Origin: Theristus sp. LFF4_11
Lineage: Eukaryota > Nematoda > Chromadorea > Monhysterida > Xyalidae
Assembly: GCA_030248135.1 (NCBI GenBank)
Contig: JASANC010003464.1
Coordinates: 124,001-188,000 of the forward strand
Length of the DNA: 64,000 nucleotides
Reading direction: 5' to 3'
Both the position numbers and the translations under genes were made by a program. Positions 34,631 through 48,568 of this stretch are shown piece after piece. Each line of letters starts with the position of its first letter. The first letter of the stretch is position 1. A model generated the notes under the pieces. That model ran no database searches. It was not told the origin of the DNA and saw only the letters and a list, made by a program, of their open reading frames with translations.

Positions 34631-37486
34631 CTCTCACGCTTGCTGCTCGTTATTATTTTTCAGATTTTCAACGGATATTTCTCGCTCGTCCCATTTCATT
34701 CGAGTCGAATTTACTCGTCATACTGCAATAATGCGCAGATTTTTGATTGTTTTTCGACATTCTGGAACAAAATTCCAGAGCAAAAACGAAGCAGAAGCAG
34801 TGTGAGTGAAGTGTGACGCGTCAGACAACGTACGGCACGCGCTTCGCTTTGGTTACAAACAATATTGGTTGCGACGAACGAACGCAAAAACTGCACACGA
34901 AAAACGCGAACTCTGAATTTCAGCTATTGATCACAACAAACATCTTCAGATAGCAGAGACCAGCAGACAGTTTGCGCTCAATGGGCTGCCGTAAATTTTG
35001 CCTTTCAAGGCATTTTTGGTTATATCATATCGCCGTATCATCATCATATATTTGGCTCAGTTGATGCGATAAAAGCGCATCGTGCGGCACTGCGCTTTTC
35101 GTGTTTTCAGAATCCCATTTCTCCAAGATTATTGCCAGGGATTTTTCACCGTTTGAACAAACATTCTCTCGTGCGCTTTTATTATACGCCGAGAAATTGT
35201 TCGAAGCCCGTTTTTTTGAGTGCCAGTAAAAACGACACCGGTAGCACGCACCACATGTGTTTTTGTACGAAGGTGATCAAAAAAATGTGGCGGTTGAGCG
35301 GCGATATATTAACTGAAAGTATACTAACAGGCATACATGTCTGCTAACGGTGCACACATGATAACATGCGAAAGTGAAAACTATGCGTTGGTGCGCTGGC
35401 GCTCGGAGCAAGCTGACAGCCAAACGGACTACATGTATTGGAATGCGTGTTTTGCAGCTTGTGTCAGGCTGCAGTGTCTGGAGCCGTTCAACTAGTTGGC
35501 ACTACATGTGTGCGCCCGTATAAGACGCGTGTGTGCTCGTGCAGGCGTGCCGGAGCACACAGTGATTATGGCAAATGCACACACTCACAGCGAAACGCAA
35601 CGCTCCGATCGATTTCTGTCCGTTGCTTGTTTCGTTTCTTTTCAGCGACACCACGCTCTTTGCGTTGTGTCTGTTATTGCTTGACTCCGTCAGTTTTGAT
35701 ACAGACGAAATCGTGCCACGACTGCTGTTTTCAACCGTTGCACAATAATCATGAGCGTGCCACTGGCAGTAGCGTTATTCTGAATCTGTGCCGAAGCATT
35801 TGCTCGAAATGCGCTTAGTTTCTCGCTTACGCTGTGAAATGAACATTTGCACCGAACTTTTTACCGCAAGGCATATCAGAATCATTTTTATAGACCACAC
35901 ATTTTGTGAAAGTCGGCGATAGGGTTGGACTTCATTCGCACGTATGCTGTGCTCCCGCTGTATTTGCGTTTCTTAACAGTGGCAAACCAAGATCATCAAG
36001 AAGAAAAGCTAATTCGTTCAAACAGCTAATGCGTTTGGACTGACACATAGTTTTGTTACATTTGGTGTGTCCGATGTTAAAAAAATAGGTTGCTTTGAAC
36101 ACTTAAAATTGAGTGAATGGGATGGAGTGTGTTCAACAGGTGGCTGACAACAGTCGTTTTGTTTACAGTGTGTGAAGTTTTTGAAATTACCAACCGTCAA
36201 TCAATTTGTCACTGCAACCCACCCAACCCATCCAAACAAAGCGTAGAACAAAACATATCAAAATTCGTGATCGATGTGAGCGACACAACCGGTTGACACT
36301 GTCAGCATTTTGGTGATTGAAAATGCGCAAAGAAGTCCAAGAAACAGCGCGCATGAAATCTGGCCTCTTGTCCTATGGTGTCAAGAAAAGCCAGACATTT
36401 ATTTCAAAAATTGTCCATTGCACAGCCACAAATCTTTTTGTGCTCGGTGACGCGTGTGCACAGGTTTTGCATTGACAACAGATCACGCCGATGGGGCACC
36501 GCAGTCAGCCGGCGTTTGACTGAGCCCAACTTTGTCACGAAACACAAACATGGCTGTGCAGGCATCCCGATTTTTTGCACGCGTCATCGCATCGGTGATT
36601 CATCGACTCGACCGCTCATTTGATGTGCACAACAACAAATTGCACGCTGAGATCACGCGAAAAAAGTTCAACCATCAACGCTGCTCTTTCCTTCAAGGAT
36701 AACAGTTTCAACTATAATTTGGTGACAAAACGGGTGCTCTGATTGATGGCGTTATGTGTTTGACGCACAGACGGCTGCAGTATAAATTATGGTTTTTTAA
36801 CAGCAAACGCAAGAAAAAAATATTGCGTGATTTACACATGCGCGTACATCATTGTGAATAAGTTTTTTGTGCATTTACTAAAATCATCATTTCTGAGTAC
36901 TTTTACGATCTGATTATTTTAACTTGAACAAGTTCAACGGGAAAAAAGAAAAATACCTGCAGTGTGCTATGTATTTTAATTCTCTGTGTTCGTTTTTTTT
37001 GACGGCTTCTTTTGTGCATTATTTCTTAGCTTGAGTCTTATTCGTCTTGACTGTCTGACGTCAAAATGAGTGTTCCGGCGTGCTTCGATGTTTCATTTGT
37101 TTTTTTCTGCATGCTGCCTTGTGCTCGTTGTCCGCGGAAACACGGAAACTGAAGAAAACTGCAGCAGCACGACACTAGCAGCGCGTTCTTGCAATAGGCG
37201 AACACAGTCCCCGATTCAGCAGCTGCAATCTTGACGAGCGATTTACGTAATGCGTTCTGAACGTTTTCACTGGTTTTTCAATTGTTTTTTGTGATGACCT
37301 TTATATCTATGTGGATGTATTTCATGAGCGTCTGTGGGCAATATGCTCTCCATAGTCCATACATGCACACAATTTTGTTCGATCAAAGAACAATAAATTA
37401 TTTTTAATAACAAGAACGAACGCACTCGACGGGCGCGTTCGCCTGACGCGTCGGGGTGCAGCGCATTTGAAAATTAGTATGACGAT

Positions 37487-37498
37487 TGATTTATGAGC
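37487..37498 (+). promoter_or_regulatory. Candidate Pbx-Hox composite site TGATTTATGAGC
   Basis: The sequence reads GATTGATTTATGAGCG, joining an Exd/Pbx-like TGAT to a posterior-Hox/Caudal-like TTTATGA. Similar words recur across the region. Binding is not shown by sequence alone. Confidence 0.35.
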
Positions 37499-37960
37499 GT
37501 TGTCATTGTGCATTATCTTTATAAAACATCGGCGTTACATCACAGAGTGCGCCCATGTGATCAAATATGCACTGCAAAATCTTCAGCATCACGTTTCATT
37601 ACCAATCACTGTGATTTTTCTCATCCGTATTTTTTATTATTACGGCCGTTCGTCGTTTCACATTTTAATGGCATCATAAAATGCGTTTAAAGAACAATAA
37701 TAAAGTAGAGGAGGCAATTGAGAATTGTTAAGAATAAATATGCGATGTCATTTGTCATTGCATCGTCGTATGTTTTGTCATGTTCAGTCACATACATGTA
37801 CAGGGTGCTGCAAAAGAACTACCATGAGCAAAGCAGCTCGTTTCCGAGTCTGCTTCGGTGTCTTGGTCTGAAATTTGAAACACTGCTTGGGAAATGTTTG
37901 CCATTGATTGTATTTCAATTCATTTCAAAACTCCAATCACATGAAGCACAACGTGTGAAA

Positions 37961-38011
37961 TCCGAGACCGACTATTTTGAACTCCCAAAATTCAAAATAG
38001 TCGGTCTCGGA
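37961..38011 (+). repeat. Perfect 21-bp hairpin with 9-base loop
   Basis: TCCGAGACCGACTATTTTGAA (37961-37981) and its exact reverse complement (37991-38011) are separated by CTCCCAAAA. Beyond a three-base bulge, GTGTG can pair with CACAT. It could be a small hairpin RNA, a transposon centre or an extrusion-prone palindrome. Confidence 0.85.
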
Positions 38012-41000
38012 CACATGCTTTTCTGTTTTGTTTTCATGCATTTTTTCGAGTTGATAAAAACGTCACAGCTTCAGCTGTTCAGCTGATTAGCTTTTAGGCT
38101 GAACTAAATTCCTTGAAGAAAAGTCACAAAAATGCAAAATTGAAACGCACACGAGCAACGCTGAAGTTTGGCTTTTAACCAATTTCGTTGTCACTTTGAA
38201 CAATTCTAGCCATTGACAGACTTCAACACTGGTTGAAACAAACACATGTTAACACCATCAATTGCAAACATTTCTCAGTTAGTGTTTCAAATTTTAGACC
38301 AAAATACTGAAGCAGATTCGAGCCGCGTTGCCCATTGTAAAGATTAGCACCCACTTGATTGACTTCAAAGGATGTCTAAAAACTACGTTGAGAATAGCGG
38401 CGCTCGTTATTCTCAAGATTGAAACAACGGGTCTACACAACCTTGCACACAGCTTTTGATTGTGTTGAAATTTGAAATCTAAAGTCTAAAATTTGAAGGC
38501 ATAGCAACATTTAAACGCAAAGCATACAAAATCGGACAAATACATGCATGCTTTTTGGTCTCAAGCTAACCAGATGTGTGACGCTTCCACTGAAGAAGAA
38601 CAAAATTGCTAATCGGCTTGAAAGCTGACAATAAACGTCATCCGATACGGTCGATTTTGGGCATTATGGAACTGTGTGATCTGTTGCTGTGCTGCGTGAT
38701 CTTGGAATGTTCAAACTTATTTGCCATAAATGCAGTTTTTTGAGACACGCTGCTGTGAATCTATATGGCGGCCAACATTTTCTGTTAGTCGTTGAACTTT
38801 TCTGTAAACTGTTCCACTGAGCGACCGTAACCGGTGCTTTTGTGTTGCACGGTGCGTGAAGTAGTACTGTACTTGATGAACGTTTCTAGAGAACGCTCAA
38901 TTTCAACGGAAGCACGCAGATGCGACAGACAACTGGTGTCGTGGCGTGGCACATGTACGTTCACGTGTCCGATCGTATTTGGCATGCTGCTTGAGTGCAT
39001 GCCTTGATTGACAAATCATGCTGTCTCCAGTGATCACAGCGCCACTTTGATCACAGCCGCTGCCTCTGTCCATCCATCTCGATCGATCTTTCCGTTCGAG
39101 TTATGTTTTTTCGCTGTCCATTGCACTCAACGAAACTATACGGGCCGCTACTGCATGCAACAATATATGGACGTGCCTTTTATGCACGTGCTCCCGCTGT
39201 AAACATGTTCACTTGCGGACGGAACGCAATTTGAAAAATGTAATTTTTTTCATGTTCTTCCAAACGAGTCCGTTCCCATAGTTGTTGTCGTGTTCGCCTA
39301 TTCAACGTGACATCCGTATTGTTGTGCGTCGTCGTCATTTTTATGGTCACACAAAAACGGCCGTGCATTCGCAGTAAATTGAACACGCAAATCAATTTCA
39401 AATTGAAAACTCTATTTGCGCACCGATATTACCGCCGTGATTGACTGACGGACGTCGCTGATCTATTTATTTATTAGTTTGCATTTTTTGCCAGATGTTT
39501 TTCGGTTCTGTCATTGTTGCTGTCCATCCGCATACCGTATATGATTTCAGACATTTTCAATTCATTTCAATTCGTGTAAACTGAATTTGAACACATCATC
39601 CGTCTGGTTTTTCGCGTTCTTTCCCTACCAAACTTTGATGGTGAACGAATAAAACTGCTATGTGCTGCTTGAGTTCTGTATGGATTACTGTAACTGGAGT
39701 CACACAGCAGCTATACGTCATTGAAAAACAAAGTCCACATGACAAATTAGCCTGCAGCTGCTTTTCTTTTTCAAAATTCGGGGTAATAAAATTTAAACTG
39801 GAATTTGTTCGTGAAAACAGCAAACGGGCCCACAAGCAGTTCACTGCACCTGCGAATTCATTATATTTTCTCGTTTTTTTTGCATAAAACCGTTCATTTC
39901 TTATCCAGTTGTTATTTTTCTCATTTGAAAACCATTTCCCGACAAATAAACGTCAGCACCAAACAGCTTGCTATCTTTAGCAAACATCATCAAACAGTTT
40001 ATCTGCTGTTTGCTTGCAGTACAGGTATCATCAACAAAGTTTGCGTTCGTTTCTTTACAGTCAAGCCGTTCGTTCATTAGTCATCCAGTGTTTATTATCA
40101 ATTAATCATCGTTATGAGCGTCCATGAATCGTAGTGTGTCTGGTGCGACCTACAGCAACAGAATGATAGATATGACGGCAACGTTTGTGCACTGATTGAC
40201 TCCACTGAAACCAACCGAACAGTGCGCATTTTCTGCTTTGCAGTGTTGTATATTTGGTGCCCGCGCGCATGCACAACTGGCTGAGATGATCTCTGTTGAT
40301 CGATGGCATTCTACCTTTCTTTTATTGCTGCCACCTTGTGCTGTGCTATTTTGGTGCATTTTTGTAAACCTGCAACTGTGATCACTATCGGACGCACAAA
40401 AACAGGCAGCACAGAGTGTGTACGTGCGTTTTTTGTTGCCGTTTTGCCGCTCGGTTGTGGACGCAGTATGTGCGCTTACGGTCGATGCAAAGCAGCAGCA
40501 GTTTAACGTGATCGTCGTACAGTACACGCTGCTACTGAATGACACCCACCGGTGCTTTTTTGCTGCTCTTCCTCTGATCACTTTTCTCTTTGCCACCGTC
40601 ATCAACCTTTTGCTTCAGTTTATCGTTTTCAACCACGGATAATAAATTGTAAGTGGTGGCTATTAAAGTTTTTGGTGAACGACAGGACACACACACACAG
40701 GGAGACGTATTGCAGCGAGGAAGTTGAAGGTTTATTACTGTGGTGTGCTTTTTATTGACTCAATAACGATTTAAGCAAACATCATTAAAAATGTTGCTGT
40801 AAGATGTGAGATGAGACAAGAGAGGGGCTGTTGTTGTAAATGATTGGCCTGCCGCTTTGATCTATGCCGCAGTTTTCAGTTGAAACTCTTATTGCGCTGC
40901 TTTTTACTGTTTGGCGACTATAAATGCAAATAAGTGCGCGCACACACACGACACACAGACCGTTGAGTATAAAATGATGCACTTTTTGACGCCCGCTGCA

Positions 41001-41427
41001 CGTTTGTTGATTAGCGATACACGTTTATTTGCAGTAATCGGTGACAGCCAGTTGAATGGCACACTCTGAATATGGCATCATATAGGCACTTCATCGTAAA
41101 GATCACTGTGCAGTAGTTTATATTGCTAAAGTTCTTTGAACATTGGCGGCCAGCTTAGAAAAACTTGATTAATGAGCGCGTGCGATGGATCGTTCGCTCA
41201 ACAAGCACTCGATCTGTATCAATAAAAACTACGGTATTACTGAGGGACTGTGCTCGTCAACGTGCATCACAAACATTGCTCACACTCAGCACTCTGCGTA
41301 CTGTCGGTTGAGCCCGTTTGTTGTGCACGATGGTCAGTGCTGAGAAATCAGGCAACACCGGCCCACACATCCACGGCCGCGTCGGCACAATAAAAATTGC
41401 AGCGAGTAACTCTGAAACTTGAAACAA

Positions 41428-41477
41428 TCGCAGGCGATTACATGGAAATTACTTGTTCCACCTGCAAATCGCCTGTG
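41428..41477. repeat. Short imperfect inverted repeat (GCAGGCGATT)
   Basis: Arms CGCAGGCGATTACATGG and CCTGCAAATCGCCTGTG pair at most positions around a spacer of about 16 bases. Confidence 0.45.
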
Positions 41478-44079
41478 GCTCTTCCGTCTGAAATTCAGCT
41501 CAAAAAGTGTACATCACAGAACACAAATTCCAAACAGCACTGATATTCTGTTGAATGTGATGATGGACTTCGTTTTTGAATGAGTTTGCCAGGTTGGCTT
41601 TTTTGCAGCAGCGGATTGTTCTGGTGTGATCGCCTATAATTTCGTTTATTTGAAATGTCTGCTGAGATTTTGACTGAATTCTCATATCGCGACGAGTCGG
41701 TTTGAAAGTGTCTATTTGAAATTGCGTTTGTCATGTCGTTGATTGATCTGCAAGTGCAATGCCAAAATTCGCTCTCGTGCGCGCGCCACCGCATGCTGAT
41801 TACGGTAGCATTGAAAACGGATCATTATTTGACTTTTTAATTGCGCGGTTTTGCGTTTGTCAGTCGCACAATGCACTCTGTACTTCAGTACCGTATCCGC
41901 AAACTACACAGTTGCAAACTAACCTTTGGAAATGCATACAAATGTAAATGATGGGCTGTGTGGTGGTATTTTATGAAGCCGAACATGCTCGTATAACGGA
42001 ATCACAGTTGGAAACAATTTCACATTGTATTATTACGTTGTTTGAGGACAGGGCGATATCACGAGCGGCCATTTGCAGACCAGTTGACGCTAATATCAGA
42101 GTTCAGAATGTGCAGAAACGACGTTGCATTTTTAGTGTTGGAGGTGAAAAGTTGTGGTTTTCAACTGAAGTTATTGTCATACTATCAAGTTAGCCCAATG
42201 TTTTAATAAACTCCAACTGCTTGCAGTTTCATTTTTTTCACACGTGCTGAATTCTTTTTTAATCCAGTTCAGGTTTCACATCAAGCGGAAACGTCAGTGT
42301 TTGCTTGCGGTTACCTTACCGTGTCTGCCATTATCCGTTTGAGCTCGTCTAAAGCATGCACATGAGCAGTTTATTGCGCTGGCCATAGCGCCTGATGCCG
42401 TAAAATTTTTCTGAGCTTTTCGTAATTTGCATATTCTAATCTAATTCTAATCACGCTTCATAGCAACATCCTTTCTTTTATTATAGTTGACATGTTCAAA
42501 GGAAACATCAATTCCTCTGCCGGTGTCCATTTTATTTGTTCAGTAATCGGCCATCGTGTGGCAGGTGCCCGATCGAATCAAAAATTCACAGCAAAACGCA
42601 AACTGTGATTGAGAAGCGGAAAGCGTGTTACATGCACTGCCATACTGTCTGTTATTGAGTTTTTGAGCTCATTTGACGGCGAGACAAATTGCCCCAGCTC
42701 GTGCTTGACGTGATAGCCGATTGTTTTTTTCTCTACGAAAAGCAAGAAATGAATGAAAAAACTGCCGTGGCACCAAGCGGGAACAGTAGTAGTGTCTGTG
42801 TTGCGGCGCAGCCCGTGGCAACATGGGCGTTTATATTATTTCTTCGACTGGATCGTGCACCAGCCGAGACGACCATCCCCCGTGTCTCCTCCTCCTGCGC
42901 CTGCTTATAAATCACTGAGAGCACATTCATGACACTGTGCGCCAGGACGGGTAACAAAGTACAAGGCACTCGGTTTTGCCGCAAACAAACACGAAAATAT
43001 TCGCCACATGCGCTGCGTTGTGCATGAGCATTTTTAATGAAACGCTCTGATGCTCCGTTCGACTATTTATAAGACTAAAACGGTGCAGTGCTGCGACGGC
43101 CTAGCATTTTTTTGGCGTTCACTTTCAGTTTTTTTTTTTATTTTTCTGCTCAATTTTTTTTTGCATCGGGCACATTTATCACCTTCGGATGGTCGGTTTG
43201 TCATGCGGCGTAAATGAGTATTCAAAAAACTTGATTGGAACAGAAATTGCCATGCGCGTTACTGTTTGCCACTTTCAACGATAATTGTTGTGGCCGAACT
43301 GTTTGTTATCCACTGTTTAGTCTACTAGGTTGAATTTATTCCGCTTCTTAAGCTTCGGTTTTGTTTCCAACCAGTTTGTCTTCTTATCCGGTATCGTTTC
43401 AGCCAGTGCCAGTGGCGAAACTGACTTTTAAGATTGCCGTTTCACTCATCCATTCACACATGCTCTCGCAGTCATGAAAATGACCGTTGACGTGTTAAGC
43501 AGTTTGTCAGCAATCCTTATAGGCGTCATGCACAAGAAACTGTGGTGCAATATGTGCGCTGGTGCTGCAACACAAGTAAAACACTGCACACGAAATGACA
43601 CGAGTTGAATATTATTTGAAGAATGAGTAATGACTGCAGCAAGCCCGTCTCAGTGTTGTGCAGTGCCCGTGTGCCTGCCAAACACGTCCATGCCCGTTAT
43701 CAATCATACGCACAGAATCACGATGCACCGCGCGCGCACTGTATTCACCAAAAGTGGCCACATTGGAAAAAATCGCTGAAAATTAATGAAACCCATCTAT
43801 CTTCAAAACGATGACACCGCCGATGTGGCGCACAGACTGTGTGTTTTGTTTCTAAGAAAAAAACTTTGAATGCTAGAAACAAAAGTGCAGCAAGAAAACG
43901 AATTTTGATTTAAAAAAGATGAACGGTCGATTCACTGTTTCAAACGCGCTCATTAGCAACAGACACATTGAAACTTGTCTCCCATGGTTCTATCTGCCAA
44001 ACGCGTCACAGATGAATGGGAACTGTATTCAATGAAATCGGTGGAATATTTTCAAATGTTCCAGTTTAAAACATGTTGC

Positions 44080-44520
44080 ATATAAGGGCGGTACTAGCCC
44101 CGGCCCATTTGGGTATTTCGAGTTTTTGCGCTCAAACCAACATAATAGGTGTACTTATTACGCACACCAAATTTTAGGACCAAACTCCAACTCTCTGGTG
44201 CACCACAGCCGATTTTAGTTTTTGGCTACTTTTTGGTCCATTTTGGGCCTTTTTAGAAAAACGGTTTTATTGAGTTTCTGTATGCTCAAATCGAAAATCC
44301 AAAAAAACATTTAATGACCAATCGAAAACTTGCCACGTTTTCGATGGCAAGTCCCACGAAAATTTGGGAACCAAGTGTTTCACTGCAACATTGCAGTGAC
44401 AGCGATGCTCTGCAAAAGTTCTCCGACCAAGAACGGAAAATCGAAGCTTGACACTGAAAAAAAACTGGCGTTCCTTCATACAGCGATGAACATGCCGGAT
44501 TTCTTTTAGTATATTTAAAC
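44080..44520. repeat. Low-CpG unknown segment with two small hairpins
   Basis: The base composition differs from its surroundings. It carries two consecutive stem-loops: ACTTGCCA ... TGGCAAGT (44328-44352) and CACTGCAA-CA-TTGCAGTG (44381-44398). It may be a decayed mobile element. No second copy was found in this window. Confidence 0.3.
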
Positions 44521-47500
44521 AGTAGTAAAAATGAAGTAAATTACCTCAAGTTTTTATTTTACCCACACATCTTAGCTACAAGAACGAACGCAGAATTTAA
44601 AAAAAAATCAAAGGCCACTCTGTTCGTTTTATGTTTTTGATTCTGTCCTTCTTCAGTTTGTTTGTCGATGGTCTTATCACGGGCTTAATTGCGATACAGC
44701 TAACTTTAATGCGAAATACGAACTAAACTAACTGAGCATTTTCAATAATCAGCTGTCAATGAAGAATTTGTGGTGCGAAATGACTTTTACAAAGCAAAAT
44801 CTCAACAACAAAAAGTCTGAACTGAATGAATGTTTTGGTGATGCATGGCGCCAGAAGACTTTCTCACGCTTGAACACAAACGCACGCGTCTTGCTGGCGT
44901 CATGGTTTTTCATGGTGATCCATTCAAGATTGGCATCCAGCAGAAACAAACGCACGCATCTGTGTTCATATGCACTTTCAATTTTTTTTAATTCAACGAG
45001 AAGCAACTGCGTCAGGTTTTACATAGGATTTTGCGAACAATTTTATAATTTGACTGCTTCACTTTCAAATAAACTGAAACGGCTAGTTATCGTTTCAACT
45101 TGGCAACTTTCAGTGCAGCGCACGCTGTGACTCAGCTGGCCAGCAGCGTTCTGCACAGCTCGATCACTTTGAACTTTATAAAAAAACGTAAAATTTGTGT
45201 GTCTACGGCGTGTTGTCTGGCGGCACGTTACAAAAGGACTGAGCGCAGTGAAAGATGATCGTAGACGCGTAGCGAACGTAACAATGCGCAACAATGTGCC
45301 AGCGTCATTTGCACATTTATCACTCATCCACAGCCATCAGTAGCATTTGTGCGTTTCGCAAACATTGTTTGAACGGATTGAGCCACTTCCACAGCACTCA
45401 CCGACTGTGTATGTACTTGTACGCACTGTGATTTGTGTGGTTCACATTGTGCACGCAGTGTGGGTCCTATGACGCTGTTGACACCCCGTAAACAAACTTC
45501 TCTGGCGGCAATTTTTCATCTTTTTTTTGATATGCCGCCGAGCGCGTAAAAACAGATTACTCGCCTACACATGTATGCGATTTTGACTATAAACGTTGCA
45601 CACAGAAACTTTCAAAGCGCGCCCATGTTTCCATCCATACTGGCGTGCCTGCGGGACAACACTGCAACCGTGTATTGTATTACACTATTTATTATGTGAG
45701 CAATATAGTATTTTTGTGCTCAGTCATTTTTCAAACAACCGAAATCAACGATGGCCAATAGCGGCGCGCGCATCGACTGTCGCTGTTTCTTGCTCTCTGC
45801 GCCTGCGTGGCGTTTTTGATTGATGAGCACACATTTCACCGTTGTTCCAGTTAAGTGCGCCACACTTATCATTTTCTGCTCTTCGACAGAGATGATTCGA
45901 TAGATCGCAAATAAATCTGTACACACGCACGTCAAATAGTAGCGCGGCGTTGTTTTTCTTTGCTCCGTGTTTGCTCAATTAAAAAACACGCACACATCCA
46001 CAACGCAAGAAACACAGAAACGCGTTGTTGTCAAAGTCGTCCTGAACTTCCAATTCAATATGGCTGAACACTATGTTGAAACCGCTCTGTGCTTTTGAAA
46101 AGTTGCTTGTAAGCTGATCGATTTGCATCGTAATTTCTACGCACTGAGAAAACGTGACTACTACACTGACACTCAAACAAAAATGCTGAACAGATCTGTT
46201 TAGGGTCCTACCACTGAAAATCATTTCCTAAAATTTAGATGGTTGGCTACCAGTGTTTTTTGTATCAGTATACTTGGACGCATTTGTCAACTTACTACGT
46301 GTGCGTGTGATTTTAGTGGCCATTTTAGTAGCTACTTTGTAATCAAACCGAATTAACGCGATGGTTTTGAAAAATTAAGTCGATCACTGTGCACGAAAGG
46401 CGTCGATTGGATCAACTCATGAGTGCATATGCCACATCTGAGTGTCTTCTGCCAAGGTATACCTTGGTAACCCAATTCACGTTTCATGCGTTTGCGGTGT
46501 TCCAATCGTTACTCGCTACACACAGACGTTTCAATTGACGTTCTGGTTTACTGTAGTTAAGCTTGGCAACAGACTTAAGGACGGCGAGTGCTGCTCCACT
46601 GTCATTTACGAGCTGCACCGCAAGGCACCAACGGTTTTTATTCTCGTTCCATTGTTTCAAAATTGTGCAGCTTACGACTAGGCCCGTTGGCCTGAGCACG
46701 GTTCTGCATTTGCAGACTCTTCTCAGTCAAATTGCTCGCTTTCTTTCTTCGCGTCTGTGTCGCACTCATAAACGCACAGACCATGGTACATCAGTTTTCA
46801 ATTGTTTTTCTACCGTTCTGCAGCTCTTAAAAATCAAAATGGCCGCCGTAAATTCGCCAACTGCTTTGACGGCTGAGCGTGCCTTTTTTATCTTGCTGAG
46901 AGCTAATGTCGAACTTTCAGCTGCATCATTGCACGAACGAAATATGAGCGTAATAAAGGCAATCTGCGTGCGCCGCTATTAGGCAATCATAAAATTGCGG
47001 ATGCTTTCAAAGCGCCAACCACCGATCATTCATCGTGTGTTTGCATTTTCCTGCTGCTTTATTTTTACGGTCAGCACTAAATCTAACGAAATGTGCCTTC
47101 ATTCTCGTTTTTCACAACAACTCACAGCTTTTCGCTCGCTTACATGAAATGCAAAAATTGAACCGCACAAAATTTATGCGCCTCGTTGCAGCGTTTTTTT
47201 TCGCGGTGAACGTTGATTTGATGGAGCAGCAGCGCCAAGGTGCAACGCAGACAACGGGCGGGTGGCATCAAAGGCGAAAACGGCAGCGCATTTGTAAGCA
47301 TTAGTTGTGCTTTAACAACAATATTGCATTATATGCGTCTACTTTATTGCTTGTGCACCGCGTTTGCTCATTCATACACTCTGATTACATTGGTTCACCG
47401 AAAAGACACACTGACAATATCAGTGTCAATGTTTTATGGTGATTGCACAGTTTATATTTCTCGTGCGTAAAGTTGTGTTTATGCGTTGTCAATGTATCGA

Positions 47501-47708
47501 AAGTGGCAGGGCGGGATGCTCAAAGTGAATCGCTTCTCGGTGCTGTTATGGTTCTTCGAGGCAATTCTTCTTGTACGTATTATTGCATTATATTTTATGA
47601 TGGGAAATGGACATTTATTTATTATGGATGGCATGGCGGGATGAAGATGCGGCTACACACACAGCCCCAGTTATATTTATGATTACTGGCCGGCAGTCGG
47701 CATGCACC

Positions 47709-47717
47709 AATTTATGG
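47709..47717 (+). promoter_or_regulatory. Candidate posterior-Hox/Caudal-like word AATTTATGG
   Basis: One of five exact occurrences of this 9-mer between 47 and 64 kb. It lies in a stretch with other TTTATG words at 47172, 47432, 47595 and 47672. Confidence 0.3.
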
Positions 47718-48360
47718 CGCTCACTTTGCGTTTTTTCTCAGAGCAAATCAGCAGCCGCTTGCTTGCTGTCTTGCTTTCTCTGATCAACGGTCACAAATCA
47801 TGGCCACTCGTGTACAGGCACATAAAATGCACCTCTTTCTTTCTCCAGCGCTTCTCTCATGCGAGAATTTTATTTGTCAGTGCATAAAAAAGCAGCACAC
47901 CAAAATTACGGACTATAAATTCATGGCAAATCACGTTTTTGTTCACTGTCTGGCGAGCATCCGTGCCGGCGGGTGTGCGTTGGTCGCGTGCTTTACGGCT
48001 GTCCGTTAGCGTCCACGGCTGCTGTTTTGCCTTCTGCGAATGCACGAGCACTGCAGCGTCAATACAGTTGGCTCATGGAGAAACTGAACAGTTTCACAAT
48101 GTACTCGTAAAGAACACCTGTATTAGCTGTGAACTTTATTTGTTGCTCTTAAAATAAATGAACACTGAACGCTGTGTTGTCGCAAGGTTGTGAAGGACTG
48201 AAGCGATGCATAGGCCTGGTGCATTAAGCCTATGCCACCCAGTGCCTCAACTGCAACCACAGCTTAGAAATCTGCGCACTCGCTGCATGTCGTGGCTCTG
48301 ATCTTTTGATTCGTGGACGCTGCTTTTGTTGTAAATACATGTGCATGTATTGTCTTTTCC

Positions 48361-48568
48361 TTTGGTTCTGCGACTCAATGCGTGTTGGGTTGTCGTTATA
48401 GACGTGGAAAAAAACAGTTTCATCCTTGATGCGACAATTCAAGATATCTTCAGTGACTCAACCGTATCTCAGAGACTCGGATCACTTCACCAATGTTGAA
48501 TTCCCGCGTCATGCATAACACTACTTTCATATCTATGCGAGTATTGATTGAGTCGCAGAGCCAAACGG
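48361..48568. repeat. Palindromic desert element, copy A
   Basis: Ends TTTGGTTCTGCGACTCAAT (48361-48379) and ATTGAGTCGCAGAGCCAAA (48547-48565) are inverted with one mismatch. The interior shares TTGAATTCCCGCGTCATGCAT with copy B. Confidence 0.7.
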
